Source: Ovis canadensis (taxonomy: Eukaryota; Chordata; Mammalia; Artiodactyla; Bovidae). From it: a DNA stretch of 64,000 nt. The notes beneath the pieces are model-generated. The model was not told the origin of the DNA. It saw nothing but the letters and a program-made list of their open reading frames with translations, and ran no database searches. Made by a program: the position numbers and the translations under genes. Below are positions 44,290 to 57,446 of the stretch, in pieces; within the stretch, counting starts at the first letter, position 1, and every line of letters begins with the position of its first letter. The stretch covers positions 72,588,001 through 72,652,000 of the forward strand of contig NC_091262.1 of NCBI RefSeq assembly GCF_042477335.2, written 5' to 3'.

Positions 44290-45389
44290 TGTATCTGAAA
44301 ATGTCATCACTTTGCCTTTATTCTTGAAGGATATTTTCTCTCTATCTATAATTCGGAGTTGACAATCCTTTTCTTTTTTTTTTAAGTTTTTTTTTTTATC
44401 CTTTTCTTTTAAAAGACTGTTTTGAAATCCTTTCCCCTGTCATCTTGCCTCTGGTTCTGATGAGATGCCTGTGAATATTCCTATCGTGATGATGTATCCT
44501 TTCATCTCTGGCTGCTTTCAAGGGTTTCTAGTTCTGGTTTTCAGCAGTAGGGCTGTCACACGCCCAGGCACGATTTGCTTATTTTTCATTCTTGCTTATT
44601 CCATTTGAACTTCACTGAGATTCTTGAATCTCTACTGTCATGATTTCCACCAAATTTTGAAAACTGGGCCATGACGTATTTTCTGTTCTATTCTCTCTGT
44701 TTCTCATGCTTCTGGTACTCCAGGTTTTGATATCTTAAATATTTTAACACTGTAACGTAAGTTCTTGAGATTCTGATATTTTTTTAAGTCTCTTTTCTTT
44801 CTCTTCATCAGATTAGATAATTTCTATTGATTTATTTTCATGTTATACATGGCTTATTCCTCTGTCATTTTCATTAGACTCTTAAGGTCATTTGGTGAAT
44901 TTTTATTTTTATTTTAGATAGTGCATTTTTCAGTACTAAAATTTTCATTTGGTTATTTTTTAATGCTTTTTTCTTTCCTGAAATTTTTTATTTTTTCATT
45001 TGTTGTGAGAAAATTGTCATTTTCCTCAGGGAGCATCATTATACTAGCTACTTTTAAGTTGTTGGCTCTTTGAATATTGAGTAATTTTGGATTACATCAA
45101 GATTGTATCTTGAACATTGTGTATATTATGTGTGTAAAGATGTTAGATTTTATCATATTTCACTGAGAAGTGTTATTTTTTTTCTTAGTAGGCAATTAAC
45201 TTGGTCAGACCTATGACAACGTAGGTGAACAGCACATATATAGAAAGAAACTTGATACAAAAGGTTATGCATTGTGTTATTTCATTTATGCAAAGTTCAA
45301 ATACTGTCTAATATGTGCTGTTAGAAGTCAGGGTGCCTGTTACCTTTGAGGGAGAATTAATTATTTGAATTCACAGTGGGGTGGGGTGG
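44290..45389 (-). repeat. Old L1 fragment (left arm), AT-rich
   Basis: The text ttcttgaaggatattttctc, ctctggctgctttcaagggt and tgagattcttgaatctctac follows the reverse of old L1 ORF2. It is much diverged. The last 200 bases before the young L1 insertion are harder to place. Confidence 0.5.
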
Positions 45390-45415
45390 GAGTTTCTGGA
45401 GGGCTGGTCATATTT

Positions 45416-46309
45416 TTTTTTTTTTTTTTACTTTATTTTGCTTTACAATACTGTATTGGTTTTGTCACACATTGACATGAATCAGCCATAGGTGTACATG
45501 AGTTCCCAATCCTGAACCCCCCTCCCACCTCCCACCCCATATCATCTCTTTGGATCATCCCCGTGCACCAGCCCCAAGCATCCTGTATCCTGTATCGAAC
45601 ATAGACTGGCGATTCATTTCTTACCTGATAGTATACATGTTTCAATGCCATTCTCCCAAATCATCCCACCCTCTCCCTCTCCCACAGAGTCCAAAAGTCC
45701 ATTCTAAACATCTGTGTCTCTTTTGCTGTCTCACATAGAGGGTTATCATTATCATCTTTTTAAATTCTGTATATATGTGTTAGTATACTGTATTGGTGTT
45801 TTTCTTTCTGGCTTACTTCACTCTGCATAATAGACTCCAGTTTCATCCACCTCATTAGAACTGATTCAAATCTATTCTTTTTAATGGCTGAGTAATACTC
45901 AATTGTGTATATGTACCACAGCTTTCTTATCCATTCATCTGCTGATGGACATCTAGGTTGTTTCCATGTCCTGGCTATTATAAACAGTGCTGCAATGAAC
46001 ATTGGGGTACATGTGTCTCTTTCAATTCTGGTTTCCTCGGTGTGTATGCCCAGCAGTGGGATTGCTGGGTCATAAGGCAGTTCTATTTGCAATTTTTTTA
46101 AGGAATCTCCACACTGTTCTCCATAGTGGCTGTACTAGTTTGCATTCCCACCAACAGTGTAAGAGGGTTCCCTTTTCTCCACACCCTCTCCAGAATTTAT
46201 TGCTTGTAGACATTTGGATCGCTGCCATTCTGACTGGTTTGATATGGTACCTCATTGTGGTTTTGATTTGCATTTCTCTGATAATGAGTGATGTTGAGCA
46301 TCTTTTCAT
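45416..46309 (-). mobile_element. Young ruminant L1 3' end, 5'-truncated
   Basis: It reads in reverse. A T run at 45416-45431 represents the poly(A). The 3' UTR follows (gctttacaatactgtattgg ...), then the end of ORF2. In sense, the last ORF2 residues include [29 protein letters not shown] and MKLESIMQSEVSQKEKHQYS (45760-46092), and a second frame lies at 46070-46309. A perfect direct repeat of 26 bases (25 if one shared G is not counted) lies at 45390-45415 and 46310-46335. The element is about 0.9 kb long. Confidence 0.93.
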
Positions 46310-46335
46310 GAGTTTCTGGAGGGCTGGTCATATTT

Positions 46336-47420
46336 GTTTTTTTAAAAACAATTTTATTGAGGTATAATGGACATATACCAGCTGTATATCTTGAGCGTGT
46401 ACACTTTGGTAAGTTTTGATATATGTATACACTCATTAAATCATAACCACAGTCAATAATATGAATATGAACATAACACTCACCCCTCACATGTCCTGAT
46501 ATAACCCCACTTCCATCCCTGTCTTCTACATGCCCAGGAAATAACTGATCTGCTCTGTCACTACAGATTACTTTGCATCTTTTAGGATTTTTATAAGTGG
46601 AATTTGTCCATGATATACTTTTTTTGTCTGATTTCTTTCGTTCAGCATCTGGGTATCTTCTTCAGTGAAATACCTGTTAAAATTCTTTTGCCCATATTTT
46701 TCATTGACATTTTTGTTTTGTGTTCTCATTATTTGATATTGAGAGTTCTTATATATTCAGGAGAAAAGTCCTTTATAGATAAGTGATTTGTGAATATTTT
46801 CCCCAAATAGTGTCTTATCTTTTCATTCTGTTAAGTTTAGAGAAGTTCTTAATTTCTATGAACTTCCATTGACTTTATTCTCTTTTGGACCGTGCTTTTG
46901 TGTCATATCAAAGAAATTTTACTTAATTCAATGCTACAAAAATTTTCTATGTTTTCTCTTAGAATTTGGTGGTTTAAAGTTTTAGATTTACTTTTATATA
47001 TATTTTGAGTTGACTTTGTATGGAGTGTAGATCTAGATCAAAGGTTGTTTTTTTTCCCCTGTCAAATTGTTTTGGCATCATTCATTGAAAAAAAATATTT
47101 GCCCATTGAATGGCCATTTGTGACTTTGTAGAAAATCAATTGAGCATTTATTTTTGGGTCTCTTTCTATACTTTCTATCCTGCTCCTTTGATCTATTTGT
47201 TTATATTTGAGCTCTGTGCTTATGCAACATTGTAGCTTTATAATAAGTCTTGAGATCAGGTAATATAAGTGCTCCAACTTTTTTCTGTTTTTCAAAGTTG
47301 TTTTATCCAACTTCCTATGCTTTTCTGTACAAAATTTTAGGATAAGCTTTTCAATTTATTCATTAAAGCACAGTGACTTTTTTTTTTTTCCACTGCATTG
47401 ATTCTCTACACCAGTTTGGT
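46336..47420 (-). repeat. Old L1 fragment (right arm)
   Basis: This is reverse old L1 sequence: attttattgaggtataatgg, aaagtcctttatagataagt, cattgactttattctctttt, and 'cttataataagtcttgagat'-type text. It is the target into which the young L1 inserted. Confidence 0.7.
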
Positions 47421-48426
47421 GGAATTGACATCATAACAATGTTGAGTCTTCTGATATATACAGTCTCTTCTGTGATAAAAGGAAGAGAATGACATGAAAA
47501 GACGTGAATCAGAGTATCAGTTCCCTGAATGGCCTCGAGCATGTCACTTCCCCATTCAGAGCCTGTTTCCTTTTCTGTAATTGAGGGAGAAAAATGCTCT
47601 GTATGACCAAGGCAGATAATGATAGAAGAGCTGGCAGTGTTTCAAGGATAACAAGGCACTTTTTACATACTGAGTGTTATTGTTATATACCTTGTGGGTT
47701 TGTCAAAGAAATGTCCAGCACAGTAGGCATGAGACTATTTGGGTATATTTTATCCTTTCCCATCGTTATAATCCCAGCAGCTGTTGTCATCATGCAGTTC
47801 CAAGCCTTCCAGGTGGATTTCCGTGTGCTCACAAAGTCAGCCATCAGCCTCGTTTTGTGATCGTCTTAGTTTGATGTCCGTTAAAAGGCGTTCACAGCCT
47901 CTGCTCTCTCGTGTGAAATGCTCACTGTATTTCCAGCCTCATTCACGAGTCAGTTTTCTTCTACATGCTGCCTGCTTTTCTGGATGCTTCTGTGGACTTT
48001 CATTTTTATTTTCTCCCTGCTTTCCTGGTCATCGCTTACTAACCCGATGTTTCATGTTTACCTGCCATGCGAGCTGGTCTCAATGCTAGTTCTCTCTTTA
48101 ACACCCTGGGTTATGTGCCACCTAGTGGCTGTCGGGATCAGTGGCCCGGGGCTTCTGGGCACTACCCATGACCAGGCGCTGGAGAGTCCTCACACTTATC
48201 TCCAGTGTCCATGGGTTTTCTCTTCTGTACACCTCAGCCCGCACCAGTGGCAGCTGTGACACCCACCTGCTGCAGGCACTGACTTAGGAAGATCTGGTAA
48301 AGATTTTCATTCCTCTGTCTACCACTGTCGGAGCTTAGGATTCAGATTCCACATGGGCCAAGACTCACTCCTATTTATTCTACTTGCATCGAATGGAATA
48401 CTGTTATAATAAGATTTATATTTGTC
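47421..48426. other. Intergenic, MIR-like fragment, nothing else assigned
   Basis: A reverse MIR-like piece lies at about 47510-47680 (tggcctcgagcatgtcactt ... gcctgtttccttttctgtaa). Overlapping frames of 66-113 codons at 47594-48259 show no domain. Confidence 0.4.
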
Positions 48427-48427
48427 A

Positions 48428-48524
48428 TTGGTGATGGACAGGGAGGCCTGGCATGCTGCAACTCATGGGGTCGCAAAGAGTCGGACACGACTGAGTGACT
48501 GAACTGAACTGAACTGAACTGATG
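48428..48524 (+). mobile_element. Very short BovB 3' tail (about 97 bases)
   Basis: Only the terminal ttggtgatggacagggaggc ... gtcggacacgactgagtgac and four (actga)-type units are present. Confidence 0.88.
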
Positions 48525-49502
48525 GGCTTTCTATTTTTTCTATTTAACAGCCCTTTTTCTCTCCTTTCTTGTCCCACATAGGACTGATATTTTTATTATT
48601 TCACTTTTCCCTGCTCGATTGGAAGATAAACACTTTTGTTATTCTCTTAGTGCTAACTCTATAAGTATAGCAAAGAAGGCTTTGGTTTTATCCAAGTACA
48701 ACGCTGACCGGTACTTTGACCCTCCTCCCTGATATTAGATGAGGATATTAGAACATCTTCATTTCATAGACTTCTCTCCTGACAAACAAGCTGTTGCTGC
48801 TGCTACTCGACCCTTTAGATTTCTTATAAATATTGTGCAATGACACTTCACATTTTCTAATTCCCTGTGACCTTTAAAAGGACTATTTTAATCTTCAGAA
48901 ACATTGTTGGTTGATGGCTTTTGTTTAGTAATTCCAGACTTTTTTCCTTGTCTGTTATTTAATTTTGTTTATGTTGTACTATCTCTTCATATTTCAGATC
49001 AGTTATCTTGGATAGCGTGTGTACACTGCATTTGAAAATTATTTGCAGGAATAACTAGGATAATGGTATCTTCCTCCAGATAGTATTTTTTGTTTTGTTT
49101 TGACGAGGCACCCAGAATTTGATCCAGATGTAATTTCAAGAGCTAAGTTGCATTAAGGTTGATCCCAGATCACTGGTACTTATGCTCCTGCTGAGGTGGT
49201 CAAAAATGCTGCTCAGAAAACTTTCAGGCTTCTCTTAGAAATCAGAAGCCTCATCTGTATCAGCAAACATTGCCTTGTTAATGGTGGCCCCAGCTTACCT
49301 TTCAGGATGATCATCTTTTTTTCTGGAACTGGGCTCAATAAGCCTCATGATCCTGTTAGCTTTTTTGATATTTCAAGTGAAATTTTTGAAAAATCCTTAA
49401 TCCAGATATTTTAATTGTCCTTAGCGAGAAGATTGGTTCAAATTACTTCATTATCAATGAAAAAAGATCTACTTTGTTTACTTGTCACATGCCATTTTTT
49501 AT
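48525..49502. other. Intergenic, AT-rich, nothing assigned
   Basis: It probably contains old LINE-derived DNA judging from base composition, but no family could be named. There is no coding signal. Confidence 0.35.
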
Positions 49503-49640
49503 TTGTAAATATTTATTTATTTGGCTGCCCTGGGTCTTAGTTGCGGCACGTGGGATCCAGTTCCCTGACCAGGGATGAAACCCGGGCTTCCTGCATTGGG
49601 TGTGCAGAGTCTTAGCCACTGGACCACTAGGGAAGTCCCT
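49503..49640 (-). mobile_element. CHR-type SINE
   Basis: The reverse unit ttagttgcggcacgtgggat ... ttccctgaccagggatgaaa ... ccactagggaagtccct is visible. Confidence 0.9.
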
Positions 49641-50189
49641 GCTATTTTGTTTTTAACCAAATTGTTAACACTGATTGTTCCATGGACCATGGAACTCCAG
49701 GGGAGAGTTTTGCTTCTTATGTTGTATACCATTTGTGTATTTCTTTTCTAATTAAAAAACGTAATTCCAGATATGAAAGAGAAAATATATGCAAAAGGGC
49801 TAGTACAATACTGGGTGTGTCACCCTTGCTCAAAGCGTGGTCTTTCCCTCTGCTGACTTCCTCTTCTTGTTCCCCCACTACCCGCCCCCGCCCCCCAACA
49901 AGGCCAACCCTCTGCCTCTCCTCGGCTCACTGTCCTGGAGCAGTGACTTCCTGCTCTGTCACAGGAGCCCCACTCCTGCTCCCCGGCCCCCAAGTCTGCA
50001 GGCGGGGCTCAGAGCTCTCCTCAGCAGAGACTGAAGGAATTCTTATGTCCCTGGAAAGACCGAGATGTCCTAGCAACATCAAAAGGTGCTGCTCTAACCA
50101 CTTCAGGGAGATGAGGCCCCATAGCTCTAAAGAGTCAACTCTTGGGCCCTCTGGTAACCCTGGAGCTGGCTAGATCTGGAATTTGTTGT

Positions 50190-50397
50190 GCACATGCGTG
50201 CTTGGTCGTGTTCACCTCTTTGGGACCCCGTGGACTGTAGCACCCTAGGCTCCTCTGTCCATGGGATTTCCATGGACTGGAGGGGGTTGCCATTTCCTCC
50301 TCCAGGGGATCTTCCTGACCCAGGGGTCAAACCCACTTCTCTGGTGTCTGGTGCACTGCAGGTGGGTTCTTTTATTTCTTGAGCCACTGGGACTTCT
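50190..50397 (-). mobile_element. Bov-tA SINE (diverged)
   Basis: It runs gtgcttggtcgtgttcacct ... tccatgggatttccatgg ... gagccactgggacttctcc. Confidence 0.82.
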
Positions 50398-50959
50398 CCA
50401 AATCTGGAATAAATCACACCAAAAGCATGTTGATTTTACTGACTCTTTGCTGCGTGTGTCTAGAGTAGGACTTAGCAAATACCACTCATTTGTAATCTTC
50501 CTGTAAGAGTGACAGTGGCAAGACTTGAAAAATCTGATGGTCTTTATTTCTGAGAGACTCATAGGATCAACCACTTAAGCACAAGTTCTTTGACTTTCCG
50601 TGGAAGGGATATCAGCAGTTGTCCTAGACTGTCAAAATCCTACCTATTTCCAGTGCCTTTGTGAGAAAATGCCTGTCTTCCCCTTGGTGTCTAGTAGCAT
50701 CTGCATTGATTTTCCATTCAATTTCAAGTTCTACCCTATTTGATACTTGTTTTCCTGTTGAAAACAGTCTCAAACCCAATGTGAAAGCCAGGAGTTAAAA
50801 GGTCACAGATGACAGATAAGGGAACACAGGTGCTTCTGTGATTTCCTCCGCCAAGTAAGGGTGTGTTTCTGGCTCACTTCTTTGGAGAAGCAGCAACTTT
50901 CAAGCAATGTTTCTCACTCAGGTGGAGCAGAGTTTACTTTTATTTAACTAACTTATGGA

Positions 50960-51008
50960 ACTATCCTCAATATTTTGTAACAATCTATAAAAGAAAAGAA
51001 TCTGAAAC

Positions 51009-51045
<37 letters not shown>

Positions 51046-51355
51046 AGTATATATATGGGCTTTCCAGGTGGCTCGGTGGTGAAGAATCTGCCTGCTAATG
51101 CAGGAGACGCAGGAGGTGTGGGTTCAATCTCTGGGTCAGGAAAATCCCCTGGAGGAGGAAATGGCAACCCACTCCAGTATTCTTCCCTGGGAAATCCCAT
51201 GGACAGAAGAGCCTGGCAGGTTACAGTCCATAGGGTCACAAAGAGTTGGATACAACATGAACACACGCATGTATTATCTGTAACTGAATCACTTTGCTGT
51301 ACACTTAAAACTAACATAACACTGTAAATCAACTATACTCCAATTTAAAAAAAAA
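50960..51355 (+). mobile_element. L1 3' tail with (TA)n, split by a Bov-tA SINE
   Basis: A (TA)n run lies at 51008-51049. After the SINE comes the characteristic ruminant L1 end ctgaatcactttgctgtaca ... taaatcaactatactccaat and an A run. Confidence 0.75.
51056..51258 (+). mobile_element. Bov-tA SINE nested in L1 tail
   Basis: It runs gggctttccaggtggctcgg ... cactccagtattcttccctg ... cacaaagagttggatacaac. Confidence 0.92.
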
Positions 51356-51359
51356 GCCA

Positions 51360-52515
51360 ACAATTTTAATACTTACATAGCACTATGTGCCAGACACTTT
51401 TAAACTGCATTATTCCCTCACTGAGGGAGCAGTGATTTGTTGGTGAAGTTGAGATAAAAGACCAGGACACAATTGTCTCCTTTTGCTGAAAGCAAAATGG
51501 AGCAGATGACAGAAGTTTTGCAGGTCAAGGTGCTGACTCAGGAATCAAGGCCATGGAGAATAAATCACATGGCTGGTGCCTTTAGGGTGGTTGAAAGACT
51601 CTGAACTAAGAACTAACCTGATGTGGACAGGGAATGCTTGCAGAGCCGTGTCAGCTTGGCACATCAAGATTTGGGCAGGATCCTAGGAATGGTTCTGTCA
51701 GAGCCTAGAAGAGCCTCCAGTCCAGCTCAGAGACCCGGTCATGCTGTCCAAGGGACCTAGGATCTGAGAAAGCAGAAGGAACTGGTGACAGGTGAATAGC
51801 CTTCTGGAAAACTCAGTTTCAGCCTTAGATCAGCAGGACCAAAGCTACTTTGGAGTACACATATTAGCAACATTATTTCAGGACCTCTTTTCCCAAATTC
51901 TGTGAGTCAAAATAAGATTCCAGGACATTGTCTCTTATGCTTTCCTGACACTAACTTAATGTAAAACCCAGTATCTGGGAATAAAGCATAACATTCAAAC
52001 AAAAGGAATATACCTTAATTTATATGCAGTATCAAACTCTTTATAAATTGTAAGTAACTAATTTTATCTGACAGTCTGGAGTCAATGAGCAACTTTCCTG
52101 TACCCCTGGGTCTGATAAGGGGCCAGCCAATTACACTATGGAAAGAAGGATGGGAAATGCCCAGAGAAAAAGAAGCAGTGACTTCATTATCTATTAGTAC
52201 GTTGATTCAAGTAACTGACCAGTGACTCTACCAGCCATGTTCACCAGTGTTCCGGAAACAGCCTCAGTCCTGCTGACCTTCTCTGACTGTCCAGCACACA
52301 GAAAGTCTGCTTTTTCCTGTGGTCTGTGAATCTTGTCTCAAGAAAGACAGACCAGCTGGGTTTTAGGCCCCATCAAATGTCATCTTAGATTATATTCTGA
52401 AAGCAAATAGACACTGCTGGTGGGTTCTCAGCAGACGGAGGGACAGTCATGAGTCCTTGGAAAGGGATGTTGTTTTGGTTGGTTGGCAGGTTTTTGCTTT
52501 AGGTTTGGTTTAAAC
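51360..52515. other. Intergenic, single-copy, nothing assigned
   Basis: No recognised repeat family, exon or RNA gene. Confidence 0.4.
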
Positions 52516-52534
52516 AGTTGAGCCTGTCCATACG

Positions 52535-54990
52535 TTCTGCTTTGCTAGGGCTGCCGTAAGAAAATATCACAGAATGGGGGGTTTAAACATGGAGACTTAT
52601 TTTTCACGGTTCTGGAGGCTGGGAGTCCAAGATCGAGGTGCCAGCAGGTTAGTTTTCTCTGAGGCCTGTGTCCTGGGCTTGCAGATGGCTGCTTTCTCCT
52701 CGCGTTCTCACCTGACCTTTCCTCTGAGCACATGTATCTCTGGTGTCTCTCCATGTGTTCTAATTTCCTCTTCCTATGAGGACACCAGTCACATTGGATT
52801 AAGGTCCACCTTAAGGGCCTTATTTTAACTTAACTACCTCTTCCAAGGCCCTAAATACATTCAAGGGATTAGATCCAAATAGATTCAAGGGATTAGATCT
52901 GATAGACAGGCTCCCTGAAGAACTATGGATGGAGGTTCGTGACATTGATTAAGAGGGAGTGATCAAGACCATCCCCAAGAAAAAGAAATGCAAAAAGGCA
53001 AAATAGTTGTCTAAGGAGGCCTTACAAATAGCTATGAAAAGAAGAGAAGCTAAAGGCAAAGGAAAAAAAAGAGATATACCCATTTGAATGTAGAGTTCCA
53101 AAGAATAGCAAGGAGAAATAAGAAAGCCTTCCTCAGTGATCAATGCAAAGAAACAGAGAAAACAACAGAATGGGAAAGACTAGAGATCTCTTCAAGAAAG
53201 TTAGAGATACCAAGGGAACATTTCATGCAAAGATGGGCTCGATAAAGGACAGAAATGGTATGGATCTAACAGAAGCAGAAGATGTTAAGAAGAGGTGGCA
53301 AGAATACACAGAAGAGCTATGCAAAAAAGAGCTTCACAATCCAGATAATCACGATGGTGTGATCACTCACCTAGAGCCAGACACCCTGCAATGAAGTCAA
53401 GTGGGCCTTAGGAAGCATCACTACTATGAACAAAGCTAGTGGAGGTGATGGAATTCCAGTTGAACTATTTCAAATCCTAAAAGATGATGCTATGAAAGTG
53501 CTGCACTCAATATGCCAGCAAATCTGGAAAGCTCAGCAGTGGCCATAGGACTGGAAAAGGTCAGATTTCATTCCAATCCAGAAGAAAGGCAATGCCAAAG
53601 AATGCTCAAACTACCCCACAATTGTACTCATCTCACACACTAGTAAACTAATGCTCAAAATTCTCCAAGCAAGGCTTCAACAGTACATGATCTGTGAACT
53701 TCCAGATGTTCAAGCTGGATTTAGAAAAGGCAGAGGAACCAGAGATCAAATTGCTAACATCCGTTGGATCATTGAAAAAGCAAGAGAGTTCCAGAAAAAC
53801 ATCTATTTCTGCTTTATTTACTATGCCAAAGCCTTTGACTGTGGGGATCACAATAAACTGTGGAAAATTCTGAAAGAGATGGGAATACCAGACCACCTCA
53901 GCTGCCTCTTGAGAAACCTATATGCAGGTCAAGAAGCAACACTTAGAACTGGACATGGAACAACAGACTGGTTCCAAATCAGAAAAGGAGTACATCAAGG
54001 CTGTATATTGTCACACTGCTTATTTAACTTCTATGCAGAGTACATCATGAGAAACACCAGGCTGGATGAAGCACAAGCTAGAATCAAGATTGCTGGGAGA
54101 AGTATCAATAACCTCAGATATGCAGATGACACCACTCTTACGGTAGAAAGCGAAAAAGAATTAAAGAGCCTCTTGATGAAAGTGAAAGAGGAAAGTGAAA
54201 AAGTTGGCTTACAACTCAACATTCAGAAAATTAAGATCATGGCATCCTGTTCTATCACTTCATGGCAGATAGATGGGAAAACAATGGAAACAGTGAGAGA
54301 CTTTATTTTGGGGGGGCTCCAAAATCACTGCAGATGGTGACTGAAGCCATGAAATGAAAAGACACTTGCTCCTTGGAAGGAAAGTTATGACCAACCTAGA
54401 CAGCATATTAAAAAGCAGAGACGTTACTTTGACAACAAAGGTCCATCTAGTCAAGGCTATGGTTTTTCCAGTATTTATGTATGGATGTGAGAGTTGGACT
54501 ATAAAGAAAGCTGAGCACTGAAGAATTGATGCTTTTGAACTGTGGTGTTGTAGAAGACTCTTGAGAGTCCCTCGGACAGCAAGGAGATCCAACCAGTCCA
54601 TCCTAAAGGAAATCAGTCCTGAGTATTCATTGGAAAGATTGATGCTGAAGCTGAAACTCCAATACTTTGGCTACCTGATGTGAAGAACTGACATGTTTGA
54701 AAAGACCCTGATGCTGGGAAAGATTGAAGGCGGAAGGAGAAGGGACGACAGAGGATGAGATGGTTGGATGGCATCACTGACGTGACAGACATGAGTTTGA
54801 GTAGGCTCTGGGATTTGGTGATGGATAGCGAAGCCTGGAGAGCTGCAGTCCATGGGGTCGCAAAGAGTTGAACACAACTGAGCGACTGAGCTGAACTGAA
54901 CTGAACTGAACTGAAGGCCCTATCCATGAGAATAGTCCTATTCTGAGGTACTGGGTGTTAAGATTTCATCAACACTTTCATTTCACAAAA
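52535..54990 (+). repeat. Ancient interspersed repeat, split by BovB
   Basis: The left part 52535-52853 (tgctagggctgccgtaagaa ... ttctggaggctgggagtcca ... atgaggacaccagtcacatt) and the right part 54923-54990 (ttctgaggtactgggtgtta) are consecutive segments of one common mammalian repeat whose family I will not name. The BovB between them is the younger insertion. Confidence 0.7.
52854..54913 (+). mobile_element. BovB LINE with RT remnant and target duplication
   Basis: This is a 5'-truncated RTE-type element of about 2.06 kb ending in four (actga) units. A 229-codon open stretch (53651-54340) covers much of the RT, including the YADD catalytic motif at about 54119-54130. The copy is disabled by an in-frame stop in the upstream part (tggccatagg, about 53541-53550) and a run of seven G near 54309 that shifts the frame. 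Direct repeats aaggcccta occur at 52845-52853 and 54914-54922. The first 23-24 bases of the element are present twice. Confidence 0.93.
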
Positions 54991-57440
54991 GGGAGATGAT
55001 CATTGCAACCATGTCAGAAATTTCTGTGGGGATAAATGAGCGAATGCATGCAAACTGTGGCAAGTTTCTTGACACAGGCCTAGCACTCAAAGGAACTCAT
55101 TTTTTAAGATTGTTAATAACATCTTTATTAACACATTATTATCCTCATTTAATACACAGGAAAACTGTGGTTCAGAAACGTTAAGTATTAAGTAACTTTC
55201 CAAAGTCACCTAGTAAAGAGTGGATCTGGGATTTCAGCCTATATATAGTTGTTTTCTGCTACCACTTTATGCCATTTCTTGTTCTTTGTCACTAACGTAT
55301 AAGCTCTGATAGAAGTTTAGATTAGAATAAAAAGTTTGTGAGGGAAGCTGGGAAGGGCAGGTAGAAGGTTGTCTTGGAGGCTTATGGAAAATGTGTGACC
55401 ATCAGTTTCAAAGAGGGAGAAAGAGGACGCAGGGAATAAAGTTGTGCAAAGACTTCTATGGAAATTGAATGAAAGAACAATAAAGCACTGGAATTAACAA
55501 AAATACCAAAAGCCATTGTTTGGGCTGCCATTTATAACGCAGAAAGGGAAAAATGGAAGCAATATACCTCCTAGAAATTTTAATGGTTTTCAGAGTTATT
55601 TTTAACTATTTGCCGAATTCTTAGAACTGGAGGAAAAAGCTATTAGATTTTTTGCTCTTTATACAATTTGCACAATCCGCAGGAGATTTTGCATTTCCTT
55701 TTTCCACTCTGGCCTGATGGAAATCATAATTCTCTTTGTAAAGGATTCTCCTGAGCACCTCTGGTTGAGAGTAAAAGAAACATAAAATGAAAAGCAAAAT
55801 GAGTACAAAACCCTTTCTGCAGAGTTGGGAAACAGCAGGCAGGCACACAGTGAGAACATTAGTATGCCAGTTGTCGATGTCTACCCACAGGCATTATTGT
55901 CCCCAAGACACTTTCTGTGGGTTGAGATCTCACTGTTGGTTTGGGGCAGTGCAAGAGCCAAGACAGAATCTGTGAAAGCCTCCTGTTCTTGGTCAGGGAC
56001 CCTGCAGACCACTTTAAAAAACAACAACAACACCAAAAAGAAACAACCAACTTTGCATCGATGGAGCACGTGGGTGGAAATGTCATTAGCTGGTCCAAGA
56101 CACAGCCTAGGCACAGGAGAGGCTGGGCAGCAAAGTGGAGCACAGACGAGCTTCCTCCATCTAGAAGAGAAGGCAGTTCTCTTAGGTTGAGTATGGGGGC
56201 TTAGAGGTTACTAGAATTCCTGTGATAGAAAAGAAAAAGAAACTTCTAAGCAGGACTGTTTTGTGCCCCCAAATCACACTTGTCTGTAGAAGCAGATGGA
56301 TCAAGGTCTCTACAGCCAAAGACTTGGAAGAGTAAAGATCCAAATTTAGAGGCCTTTCCACCCAAGGTCTCTTTTGGCTGAGGGTAAGTGCTAACTGTTG
56401 CCCCATCCTATTTGCAGATCCAAATTTCAAAATTCTCTCTTCTACATCTGTCCTGAGTAGCATAAATCTCTTTGAGGAAACAAAATAATCATTCTGAGCA
56501 AATGACCTGTGTTACAGAGTTGGGAAAGCCAAGAGAAAAAAAACACACAAAAATAATTAGACATGATTAATGCACCCAAATATTTATTAAATTGGCCAGT
56601 TGAGTCAGTAGTTCTCATATATAAAGTACAAAAAGCAGCCAGCAAATGGAAGGAAAGAGCTTATCTACAAGAGCAGCAAGACATGTAATACTCTTGTGAA
56701 TGATATTAGCAAGAGAGGTGAAGGAGCTTTAGGAAAAAAAGAAAAAGGGAGAGTTGGTTAGGGCCACAGACAGATGAGAATAAGAGAAGAGATTCACCTT
56801 GTTCTTTGACCAGAAGACTTTACATTTTATAACATGTACATTTTCTTGAAGTTAATTTATACATACTGTATAATTCCTATCAATATCTCAGCAGAATTTT
56901 TCTTGGACTCTAACAAAAGGACTCAAAAACTCATCTCAATGACTCATTTTATTGAAAAAGTCCTAAAAACATTTAAAAAATAAGAATAGCATGGGGAATT
57001 TATTCCATACAATGAAACTACAGTATTACCACTTGAATACCAGGTACAAAAATATAGACAGTTCACTTCAGCCAAAAGAAGCAATAGATTCATGTGTATA
57101 TAAGAATTCGATTTACAAAAGGTCACAATGCAAATCAACCCTGGCTACCCAGATACAACTTCTGGGAAAGAAAATCTGAAGAAAAACTTTAGTATCCCAT
57201 CATCTATATCTCCTCTGAGTGAACAATTCTAATTCCATAGATATAGACAAAAGATGTGCATCTTGCTGTTTTTAAACTTAAAAAGCAACTTAAAAGCCTG
57301 TTAAAAGGGAATTTTAAACTAAAAATTTATGTATGCACATTTTAAAATAGAATATTTTTATCTATTTTATGGTGTGCATGGTAAGATCTCACTTTGGTGC
57401 GTTTATGTTCATTTTAGCAATGCATGTATTATAAGAATAT
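54991..57440. other. Intergenic, AT-rich, no gene recognised
   Basis: A MIR-like stretch lies at about 55100-55240 (cacaggaaaactgtggttca ... gtcacctagtaaagag). The remainder (55240-57440) looks single-copy with several A/T runs. Frames of 60-120 codons on both strands overlap and show no domain. Confidence 0.4.
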
Positions 57441-57446
57441 GGAAAT

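Noticed and set aside
55621..56204. Several overlapping frames of 66-121 codons
   Set aside because: They conflict across strands and frames, have no domain, and lack splice or promoter context.
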